Assembly: GCA_963835085.1 (NCBI GenBank)
Contig: CAWIED010000001.1
Span: forward strand, 124,001-188,000
DNA length: 64,000 bases
DNA from: JBDIAG01 sp963835085
GTDB lineage: Bacteria > Actinomycetota > Actinomycetes > Actinomycetales > CAWJMD01
Direction of reading: 5' to 3'
Shown: positions 34,861 through 41,841 of the stretch, in pieces
How positions within the stretch are numbered: position 1 is the first letter of the stretch
Layout of the letters: every line of letters begins with the position of its first letter
Made by a program: the position numbers and the translations under genes
The notes under the pieces: model-generated
The model's input: the letters and a program-made list of their open reading frames with translations, nothing else
Told to the model about the DNA's origin: nothing
Database searches by the model: none

Positions 34861-35313
34861 TCAGGTTGCTCGCCCCTCGTGGAGCGGTTCGACCGGAACA
34901 TGCGCCAGGCTCGACAGCACCTGGCGCAGGAGTGTGCTGGAAGTCTCGCGGGTGTATGGGAAGTAGTCGACCCGCGCTCCCACGGCCTCGAGATCCTTCT
35001 CGAGCTTGCGGCCCTTGGGGGTGTTCTGCCAATCGTCACCCTTGAAGATCACGTCGTAATGCAGTTCTTGCCAGGTGTCGAACTTGTCGGCGTGCGTGTC
35101 GACCACTACCTCGTCCACATCGCGCAGGCCGCGCAGAATCGCCATGCGCTCTTCGAGAGGGATGACGGGATCCTGATTCTTGACCTGTTTGACCACGTCA
35201 TCGGTCACCACGCCGACGATCAGCAGATCGCAGCGTTCGCGCGCCCGCATAATGATGTTCAGATGGCCGATATGAAACATATCGAAAACCCCTGAAACGT
35301 ACCCCTTGATCAT
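34861..35313 (-). CDS. tagD: glycerol-3-phosphate cytidylyltransferase-like protein
   Basis: A 150-aa nucleotidyltransferase with the ATP/CTP-binding HIGHLN motif (residues 16-21, in FDMFHIGHLNIIMRARE), the substrate segment VTDDVVKQVKNQDPVIPLEER, and the C-terminal TRETSSTLLRQ equivalent of the RTEGISTT motif. These define the TagD group, which makes CDP-glycerol from CTP and glycerol-3-phosphate. Related enzymes use other polyol phosphates, so the substrate is probable rather than certain. It is the first gene of an operon with the CDP-alcohol phosphatidyltransferase. The ATG follows AGGGGAAA. Confidence 0.88.
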   Translation of the reverse strand: MIKGYVSGVFDMFHIGHLNIIMRARERCDLLIVGVVTDDVVKQVKNQDPVIPLEERMAILRGLRDVDEVVVDTHADKFDTWQELHYDVIFKGDDWQNTPKGRKLEKDLEAVGARVDYFPYTRETSSTLLRQVLSSLAHVPVEPLHEGRAT

Positions 35314-35668
35314 TTTCCCCTGGCCCCGAATCGCCTTTCAGAGTCTCCTTCGTACGCTTTGGGTGGAGGGTTCCCGCAACGAAAAGCGACTCCAGCCAGA
35401 GACATCATAGTAGTCATCCAGTCACTCTCCGTACACCTGACTGGGTGGGCTCCCCGTCGGTATGTGCGGTTCTGGGCGCTCCTTCTCGGTAATGTACGTC
35501 GAAGCTTCGGGTGCAACCCTGCGCCACACGGTGCCGGGCACGCGCCGCCGGAGAATGCTGGCCCTGCTGCCGGAGCTGGAGGCAGTGACGCGTGGACGCT
35601 GTGACATGCAATGCAGTGACATACGACGCAGGACACACCCGCAGGACACACGACAGTTGGAGTGAGGC
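35314..35668. other. divergent promoter region
   Basis: 355 bases between the tagD-like gene (minus) and the first glycosyltransferase (plus). ORFs here lack starts or coding character. It presumably holds two divergent promoters; no specific boxes could be assigned. Confidence 0.35.
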
Positions 35669-36841
35669 ATGGGGCCCGAGCGGTTACCGAGAGTGCTCGT
35701 GGTGAACCCGTCGCCAGACCTGTACGGGGCCGACCTGCAAGTGCTGCAGAGCATCACCGCGATGCGCGCGCGTGGCTGGCAGGTTCTGGTGGCGTTGCCC
35801 GAGGACGGTCCGCTCGTGCCGCGACTCCAGCAGACGGAGGCCGGTGTGATGTTCATCCGGTTCCCGGTCTTGCGACGGGCGAACCAGTCGGCTGTGGCCC
35901 TGGCGTCGATGGCTGCGGCGGCTGCGGCGGCCGTGCCACGACTCGTCGTGCTGCTGCGTCGGCTCAAGCCGGATGCCGTGTATGTCAACACCGTGACTCT
36001 GCCCTGGTGGCTGGCTGCCGCTCGGGTGGCTGGAGTGCCTGTGGTCTGTCATCTGCACGAGGCCGAGAACACGGACAATGTGCTCGTCCGACGCGCTCTG
36101 ATCAGCCCGTTGCGGCTGGCCAACGCCGTCCTGGTCATCTCTGGATCGGCGATGTCGGCCATGCTCGATGCCGAGCCCGGGCTGGGTGGCAAGGCGCGGC
36201 TCATCTACAACGGCGTCCCCGGCCCGCCCGACGAGCCGCAGCCGGCCCGGCGCGGCGCTCCGGTGCGGGTGGTGACCGTCGGCCGGCTCTCGCCGCGCAA
36301 GGCTCCGCACCTGACCCTGGAGGCGGTTGCCCTGTTGCGCCGCGAGGGTCTCGACGTCGACGTGACTCTCGTGGGCACGGCCTTCGCCGGCTACGAGTGG
36401 TACGAGCGGGAACTGCTCGCCCGGATGGCCGAGCCCGATCTGGCAGGCCACGGGAGCCTGGCCGGGTACCAGTCACCCATCTGGCCCGTCTTCGCCGCCG
36501 CCGACATCGTCGTGCAGCCCTCCTTGCGCGAGCCCTTCGGCAACGCCGTGGTCGAGGCCCAGATGTCGTTGCGTCCGGTGGTGGCCACCGCTGCACTCGG
36601 ACACCTGGAGAGCATCAGCGACGACGAGACCGGTCTGCTCGTGCCCGCCGAGGACGTGCCTGCCATGGCGGCAGCCATTCGTCGCCTCATCGAGGACGAC
36701 GCGCTCGAACGTCGGCTGACCGCTGGGGCGCGCACTACCGCCTACGCCAGGTTCGGCACCCAACGCTATGGGGCAGAGGTGGTCTCGTTGTTGTCGGCAG
36801 TCATGGGACGTGTGGTCCCGGCGGGAAAGGGCGTTGCGTGA
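35669..36841 (+). CDS. GT4 glycosyltransferase
   Basis: A 390-aa GT-B glycosyltransferase. The N-terminal acceptor domain has the PSPDLYGADLQVLQSI glycine-rich loop. The donor domain starts at VRVVTVGRLSPRKAPHLTLE (about residue 198) and contains the retaining GT4 signature REPFGNAVVEAQ (EX7E) near 287, followed by GLLVPAEDVPAMAAAI. Sugar specificity is unknown. It overlaps the next glycosyltransferase by GTGA and follows a good RBS (GGAGTGAGG). It is a cytoplasmic, membrane-face enzyme building the repeat unit of the polysaccharide. Confidence 0.88.
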   Translation: MGPERLPRVLVVNPSPDLYGADLQVLQSITAMRARGWQVLVALPEDGPLVPRLQQTEAGVMFIRFPVLRRANQSAVALASMAAAAAAAVPRLVVLLRRLKPDAVYVNTVTLPWWLAAARVAGVPVVCHLHEAENTDNVLVRRALISPLRLANAVLVISGSAMSAMLDAEPGLGGKARLIYNGVPGPPDEPQPARRGAPVRVVTVGRLSPRKAPHLTLEAVALLRREGLDVDVTLVGTAFAGYEWYERELLARMAEPDLAGHGSLAGYQSPIWPVFAAADIVVQPSLREPFGNAVVEAQMSLRPVVATAALGHLESISDDETGLLVPAEDVPAMAAAIRRLIEDDALERRLTAGARTTAYARFGTQRYGAEVVSLLSAVMGRVVPAGKGVA

Positions 36842-38052
36842 ATTCCTGGTTTCGACCCACCCGGGTACGTGGCAAGTCGGTACGGATGCTGGGCACACGC
36901 GGGGTGCCGGCCAGTCACGGCGGATTCGAGACCGCGGCCGAACATGTTGCCCGCTACCTCGTGCAGCGGGGCTGGCGGGTTGTCGTGTACTGCCAGACCA
37001 CCGGCGACGGCCCGCTCACCGAGACCACCTGGGAAGGCATCGAGCAGGTCAACATCCCGGTGACCGATGACGGGTGGCTCGGTACGGCGGAGTTCGACTG
37101 GCTCTCGATCCGGCACGCTTGTCGATACGACGACATCAACCTGACCTTCGGCTACAACACGGGTGCGTTCAACATCGTCCAGGCGCTAACCGGCATTCCG
37201 AACATCATCAACATGGACGGCATCGAGTGGGCCCGCGAGCGCTGGGGTCCGCTGCTGCGTGCCTCCTTCCTGGCCAACGAGCGAGCCGCCGCGGTACTCG
37301 GTGACGAGCTGATCGCCGACCATCCTGTGATCGCGGAGTACCTGCGCTCCGTGACCCCGGCCGAGAAGGTCACGACGATCGCCTACGGGGCGCCGACGGT
37401 GACCCAGGCCGACCCGGACATCGTCGCTCGCTACGGGCTCACCCCGGGCAGATATCTCACCCTGATCGCCCGCCCGGTGGCTGAGAACTCCATCCTCGAG
37501 GTGGTGGAAGGCTTCTCCCGCCGTCCGCGCGGCGTCGACCTGGTGATTCTGGGCGACTACAAGGAGTCGGATCCGTTCCACCGCACGGTGCTTGCCGCGG
37601 CGGGCCCTGAGGTCAGGTTCCTGGGGGCGGTCTACGAACCCGAGGTGACCCAGGCTCTCCGCTTTCACAGCCTCGCCTACGTGCATGGTCACACCGTCGG
37701 TGGCACGAACCCGTCGCTGGTTGAGGCCCTCGGCGCCGCGAATGCCGTGCTCGCGCACGACAATCCGTATAACCGGTGGGTAGCGCAAGATGCCGGGATC
37801 TTCTTCCGCAGTGCTGACGACGTCGACGCTGCGGTGACGAGGCTGGTGCGAGAAGAAGGCCTTGCGGCCCGTCTCTCGGCTGCCGCACGCGCGCGGCACG
37901 CCCAGGAGTTCACCTGGGATCGCGTGGCAGCCCAGTACGAGGACATGCTGCTGACGTACGTGGGGCGCCGGCCTCGCCGTTCGATGCGACTGCTGGGGCG
38001 ATCGATCGTTGCCGCGTTGCACAAGGGCGCGCCGCCGTTGGTCAAGAGCTGA
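36838..38052 (+). CDS. DUF1972/GT4 glycosyltransferase, rhamnosyltransferase-like
   Basis: A 404-aa GT-B enzyme. The N-terminal domain is of DUF1972 type, starting KSVRMLGTRGVPASHGGFET, the signature shared with capsule rhamnosyltransferases of the Cps2T type. The C-terminal part has the donor-site region GGTNPSLVEALGAANAVLAHD. With dTDP-L-rhamnose genes 15 kb upstream, rhamnose is the best-guess donor, but this is an inference. The GTG start overlaps the preceding gene (GTGA). The 3' end overlaps the convergent HTTM gene by 11 bases. Confidence 0.86.
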   Translation: MNSWFRPTRVRGKSVRMLGTRGVPASHGGFETAAEHVARYLVQRGWRVVVYCQTTGDGPLTETTWEGIEQVNIPVTDDGWLGTAEFDWLSIRHACRYDDINLTFGYNTGAFNIVQALTGIPNIINMDGIEWARERWGPLLRASFLANERAAAVLGDELIADHPVIAEYLRSVTPAEKVTTIAYGAPTVTQADPDIVARYGLTPGRYLTLIARPVAENSILEVVEGFSRRPRGVDLVILGDYKESDPFHRTVLAAAGPEVRFLGAVYEPEVTQALRFHSLAYVHGHTVGGTNPSLVEALGAANAVLAHDNPYNRWVAQDAGIFFRSADDVDAAVTRLVREEGLAARLSAAARARHAQEFTWDRVAAQYEDMLLTYVGRRPRRSMRLLGRSIVAALHKGAPPLVKS

Positions 38053-38995
38053 GGTCGATCCCTCCGCTGCTGTGCGCGGCTGCCGGAGCGGGAGCCGTCG
38101 TGACCCTCCGGCTGCCAACCCGCGCGTTCCGCCACCGGGGCAGCAGGCGCTCGAGCGGCATCAGTGCCAGCCAGCAGACCACGGTGGGCAGGAAGTGAAT
38201 GCCCAGCGCCAGGAAGGTCATGAGGTGAAAGCCCCAGAAGAACACCACTGCGGCAACGAGCCAGCGACCCTTCAGCCAGAGCACTACCGGCGAGCAGAAC
38301 TCGGCGGTGAGCAGCACCCACTGCCCGATGACCAACAGCCAGGGCACTTGGAGCGTCCAGCGCACCAGTGGTGAGCCGCGGCGCATGATCGCCCAGACGA
38401 AGACGGCGCTGTCGGCCCAGGCCCAAGGGGTTCCAGAGCGCACCCACTTGGAGAAGAACGACCCGAAGTAGGTGACCGCGACGGCTACCGACACCACCCT
38501 CAGCGCCCAGCCGGCGGACTGACTGGTGCCGTGGTCGCGCACACGTGCCCGGCCGGCGGTTGGTAGCACCCACGTGGCCACCACGAGTGCCAGGTGATCG
38601 TGAGAGACGTAGCCGAAGCCCTGGCTGTCGAGCATCCACCAGGTGAACGACACCGCCACGACCGCACCGGCGAGCCGTGGCAGTCGTCCGCTGGCGGCCA
38701 CCAGGCAGCCGAGAATGATCGCGAGCTGCAAGGTGTGCGCGAGCAACGGATTCGGCGCCGGCAGATGCAGAGCGCGACTCAACCACAGCGGAGCCGCTAG
38801 GTGTGGCGCGTATGAATGCCCGATCACGTCGTTGGTGAGGAACAAGATGTCCCAGATGATGAAGAGGTAGATCACCACCCGGAAGAGGGCGACCCGCGCG
38901 AGCGGCACCTCGGGAAACCACCAGTTGCTCACCCGAGTGAGCATGGAGGCTCGGGTGAGCACGGATGAACGAGGCACACCCGGAACCCTACGCAC
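38042..38995 (-). CDS. HTTM-domain membrane protein
   Basis: A 317-aa protein with about eight transmembrane helices. The pattern ARVALFRVVIYLFIIWDILF, SHDHLALVV, TYFGSFFSKWVRSGTPWAWA and FHLMTFLALGIHFLPTVVCW resembles the HTTM (horizontally transferred transmembrane) domain, related to the membrane part of vitamin-K-dependent gamma-carboxylases. The bacterial function is unknown. The start may be GTG 38995 or the in-frame ATG about 17 codons later (MLTRVSNWW). It is in an operon with the small membrane protein and gabD upstream. Confidence 0.7.
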   Translation of the reverse strand: MRRVPGVPRSSVLTRASMLTRVSNWWFPEVPLARVALFRVVIYLFIIWDILFLTNDVIGHSYAPHLAAPLWLSRALHLPAPNPLLAHTLQLAIILGCLVAASGRLPRLAGAVVAVSFTWWMLDSQGFGYVSHDHLALVVATWVLPTAGRARVRDHGTSQSAGWALRVVSVAVAVTYFGSFFSKWVRSGTPWAWADSAVFVWAIMRRGSPLVRWTLQVPWLLVIGQWVLLTAEFCSPVVLWLKGRWLVAAVVFFWGFHLMTFLALGIHFLPTVVCWLALMPLERLLPRWRNARVGSRRVTTAPAPAAAHSSGGIDLSS

Positions 38996-39064
38996 GAGAA
39001 CCGTCAGCAGTTGCCGCGAGGTTCGTCTCCGAATCAGGCACTCTGCGGACCGGCCGGCCAGCGA

Positions 39065-39541
39065 TCACGGCACCTGCCACCTCGTCGACGTCGTCACGGT
39101 GGGCTCTCCCACGGCCTTGCCGTCGTGCAGCCTGCTCTGCGAACGCATCAGATACAAGACGGTGAACTGTGGCGCATGCGGATGCATCTCGGCCTGCGCA
39201 TGCGCGATGCCCTGCAGCAGACTCGGATCGGCGCGGATTCTGCTCACCTGCGACTCGATCTCCGAGCGGCCGACCCCTACGCCGTCGGGTGACAGGTCTA
39301 CGCGCACCCGGGTGCCTGCCGTGGTGTCGGCGTCGAGGTAGAACGTGACGACTGAACCGTTGGGGTCCTTGGCCGCACCGTATTGCGAGAGCGAACCCAA
39401 CGGAAACCAGTCGTTGGTGTCGACCAGCTGGGCGGCGCCGAGGATCACCAGGCCCACCACCACGACCAGCAGCCGCCAGGTGCGCGAGATCGTGGGTAAC
39501 CGCTTGGAATCTCTCGAGTCGATCACGTCGGCAGGGATCAC
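39065..39541 (-). CDS. single-helix membrane protein of unknown family
   Basis: A 158-aa protein. The GTG at 39541 lies one base after the gabD stop (TGACGTG), giving translational coupling. A transmembrane helix (WRLLVVVVGLVILGAAQLV, about residues 19-37) is followed by an extracytoplasmic domain starting TNDWFPLGSLSQYGAAKDPN. That domain has the pattern GSVVTFYLDADTTAGTRVRV and ends with an RSQSRLHDG loop. Similar proteins often sit beside HTTM genes, and the next gene is one. No function can be assigned. Confidence 0.7.
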   Translation of the reverse strand: MIPADVIDSRDSKRLPTISRTWRLLVVVVGLVILGAAQLVDTNDWFPLGSLSQYGAAKDPNGSVVTFYLDADTTAGTRVRVDLSPDGVGVGRSEIESQVSRIRADPSLLQGIAHAQAEMHPHAPQFTVLYLMRSQSRLHDGKAVGEPTVTTSTRWQVP

Positions 39542-39542
39542 G

Positions 39543-41063
39543 TCAGTTCGCAGGAGGTACGGGGATGTTGACGTACTTGGTCTCCAGGTATTCGTCGATT
39601 CCCACCGAGCCACCCTCGCGTCCGTTGCCCGACTCCTTGACGCCGCCGAACGGAGCAGCCGGGTTGGAGATCACCCCTGCGTTGACCCCCACCATGCCCA
39701 CCTCAAGCGACTCGGCCATGCGCAGCGCACGGGCCAGGTCTTGGGTGAAGACGTAGCCCATCAGGCCGAACTCGGTGTCGTTGGCGGCCGCCACAGCCTC
39801 CTGCTCGGTCTCGAAGGTGATGATCGGCGCCACCGGCCCGAAGATCTCCTCGCGTCGGATGGCCGCGTCTGCGGGCACGTCGGTAAGAACCGTTGCGGGA
39901 TAGAAGAATCCATCGCGCTCTGGGATCGAACCACCGGTGAGCAACTTGGCGCCCTTACCCACCGCATCGTCCACCAGCTCCTGCACCTTGTCGACTGCAG
40001 CCCGGTCGATCAGGGGGCCAAGCGTGGTGGCTGGGTCGACCCCTGGGCCGAGCACCTTGGCCGCCATGGCCGCGGTCAGTTTCTGGGTGAACTCCTCGGC
40101 CGCCCCCGCCTGGACGAACAGCCGGTTGGCGGCAGTACACGCCTCACCGTTGTTACGCATCTTGGCCAGCATGCTGGCCTCGACCGCCGCGTCGATGTCG
40201 GCATCGTCGAACACCACGAGGGCCGCGTTTCCTCCCAGTTCCATCGACGTGCGCAACACGCGGTCTGCGCACTGCTCCATCAGCTTGCGGCCTACGTCGG
40301 TGGAGCCGGTGAACGAGAGCTTGCGAGCCTTGCCCGAGCGGATCAAGGGCTCCATCACCGCACCGGAGGTGCGCGTCGTGATGATGTTGACCGCTCCCGC
40401 CGGACAGCCCGCCTCGGCGAGGATCGCTCCGAGGGCGAGCATCGACAACGGGGTCTGTGCTGCGGGCTTGATCACGCAGGTGCAGCCCGCCGCCAGGGCC
40501 GGGCCGATCTTGCGGGTGCCCATGGCCATCGGAAAGTTCCAGGGGGTGATGAGCAGGCACGGCCCCACGGGCTGCCGCAGCGTGATCAGGCGCGAGCCGC
40601 CGGCCGGCGCCACCTGGTAATTGCCGCCGATGCGCACGGCCTCCTCGGCGAAGTGCCGGAAGAACTCGGCGGCGTAGACGATCTCACCCTTCGACTCGGC
40701 GAGTGGCTTGCCCATCTCGAGAGTCATGAGCAGGGCGAGGTCGTCGATGCGCTCGTGCAGCAACCGGAAGGCCGTCATCAGGATGTCGGCCCGCTTGCGT
40801 GGTGCCAGGGATGCCAGCTCGGCCTGGGCGGTCACTGCGGCGTCGAGGGCCGCCATGCCGTCTTCGGGAGTGGCGTTGGCTACCGAGGTCAGCGCTGTGC
40901 CCGTGGCGGGATCGAGTACGTCGAAAGTCTTCCCGCCGGTTGCCGGCCGCCACTGGCCGCCGATGAACAACCCGGTGGGAACAGCGTCGATGACACGCGC
41001 CTGTTCACTGCGGGGCGCTTCGTCGCCCGAACGCGCCTGGTCGCTCGAAACTGTGCTGGTCAT
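39543..41063 (-). CDS. gabD: succinate-semialdehyde dehydrogenase, NAD(P)-dependent
   Basis: A 506-aa aldehyde dehydrogenase converting succinate semialdehyde to succinate at the end of the GABA shunt. Motifs include TPWNFPMAMGTRKIGPALAA, the catalytic glutamate in MELGGNAALVVFDDADID, the catalytic cysteine in NNGEACTAANRL, and EIFGPVAPI. The C-terminal PFGGVKESGNGREGG is typical of GabD-type enzymes. The first 28 residues are a variable extension. It is the first gene of a three-gene minus-strand operon with two membrane proteins; a functional link is not clear. Confidence 0.88.
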   Translation of the reverse strand: MTSTVSSDQARSGDEAPRSEQARVIDAVPTGLFIGGQWRPATGGKTFDVLDPATGTALTSVANATPEDGMAALDAAVTAQAELASLAPRKRADILMTAFRLLHERIDDLALLMTLEMGKPLAESKGEIVYAAEFFRHFAEEAVRIGGNYQVAPAGGSRLITLRQPVGPCLLITPWNFPMAMGTRKIGPALAAGCTCVIKPAAQTPLSMLALGAILAEAGCPAGAVNIITTRTSGAVMEPLIRSGKARKLSFTGSTDVGRKLMEQCADRVLRTSMELGGNAALVVFDDADIDAAVEASMLAKMRNNGEACTAANRLFVQAGAAEEFTQKLTAAMAAKVLGPGVDPATTLGPLIDRAAVDKVQELVDDAVGKGAKLLTGGSIPERDGFFYPATVLTDVPADAAIRREEIFGPVAPIITFETEQEAVAAANDTEFGLMGYVFTQDLARALRMAESLEVGMVGVNAGVISNPAAPFGGVKESGNGREGGSVGIDEYLETKYVNIPVPPAN

Positions 41064-41283
41064 GGTTTCTCCTGCCTCGACATATGCGACTTTGCGGCTG
41101 TGCCGACGTGCGCCCGACAGGCGCCCGACGAGCCGTCACGAACACTGTTTGGAACGGTAGCGCGACTCACCGACAACGTGCCCGCGGGCAGTCGTCCGAC
41201 GCGCCCCACAGGCTTGAACCAGGGTCCGGTCAGGGAGGTCCCTGGCCGTTTTCCGAGGGGCGTTGTCAGTGGCCAGGCTTAGC

Positions 41284-41841
41284 ATGAGCGCCATGTCGCA
41301 GCCGTGGGGTGATCGGGAGAGCCGGGGTGAGGCGCCCTGGCATGCCGCCCAGCCAGCCGAGCCGCCCCAGGCCGAGCCGTCCAGGACAAAGCCGTCGAAG
41401 GCAGAGCCTGCCAGTGCTGAGCCGGCCCAGGGCGGCACGTCAGCCACAGCCCGCGGCGGCTGGTCGCCAGGGCCTGAGGGCGATCCGTGGGGCCAGGGCA
41501 GAGGCGCCGTGGCCACTGCTATCGCTGCCAGCGAGGTGCAAGGCCCTGCGCTGGTACCCCTCTTGATCGGCTGCGTGCTGGCCCTCCTGGGGCTTGGGGT
41601 GGGCATCGCGGCACTCGGCCGGCACGGCCTCGGGTTGGGCATCGCGGGATGGCTGCTGAGCGGCCCTGGGGCTATCGGGTTGCTGGCGGCGTTCGTCCTC
41701 GCAGATTCCCGTCGCCGGCAGCGCGCCTGGTATGTGCCGAGCCGGCTCGCCGGCTGGTTGCGGCGCGTGCTCGTGGTGGCGGCGCTCGCGGCTGTGGTGG
41801 CCTGCGCCTGGGCCATCGCCGACGTGGTGGCGCGCTGGTGA
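41284..41841 (+). CDS. Pro/Ala-rich membrane protein, first gene of the tubulin-like operon
   Basis: A protein of about 185 aa. The N-terminal cytoplasmic part is low in complexity and includes a five-residue repeat (AEPxx) encoded by 15-bp units. Residues about 85-185 hold three or four hydrophobic segments (ALVPLLIGCVLALLGLGVGI, GIAGWLLSGPGAIGLLAAFV, VLVVAALAAVVACAWAIADV). ATG 41284 or 41293 may start it. It overlaps the vWA gene by GTGA, so the two proteins are probably made together. No family is recognised. Confidence 0.7.
   Translation: MSAMSQPWGDRESRGEAPWHAAQPAEPPQAEPSRTKPSKAEPASAEPAQGGTSATARGGWSPGPEGDPWGQGRGAVATAIAASEVQGPALVPLLIGCVLALLGLGVGIAALGRHGLGLGIAGWLLSGPGAIGLLAAFVLADSRRRQRAWYVPSRLAGWLRRVLVVAALAAVVACAWAIADVVARW
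41356..41430 (+). repeat. degenerate 15-bp repeat inside the membrane protein gene
   Basis: Five 15-bp units related to GCCGAGCCGNCCAGG encode AEPPQ, AEPSR, TKPSK, AEPAS and AEPAQ in frame. Confidence 0.7.

Noticed and set aside
35662..36837. Long open frame continuous with the second glycosyltransferase
   Set aside because: It is the shadow frame of the first glycosyltransferase (Gly/Arg/Ala-rich, no motifs). The second protein starts at the GTGA overlap at 36838.
41487..41837. Upstream extension of the secreted vWA ORF
   Set aside because: It overlaps the membrane protein gene in another frame; the signal peptide begins at GTG 41838.
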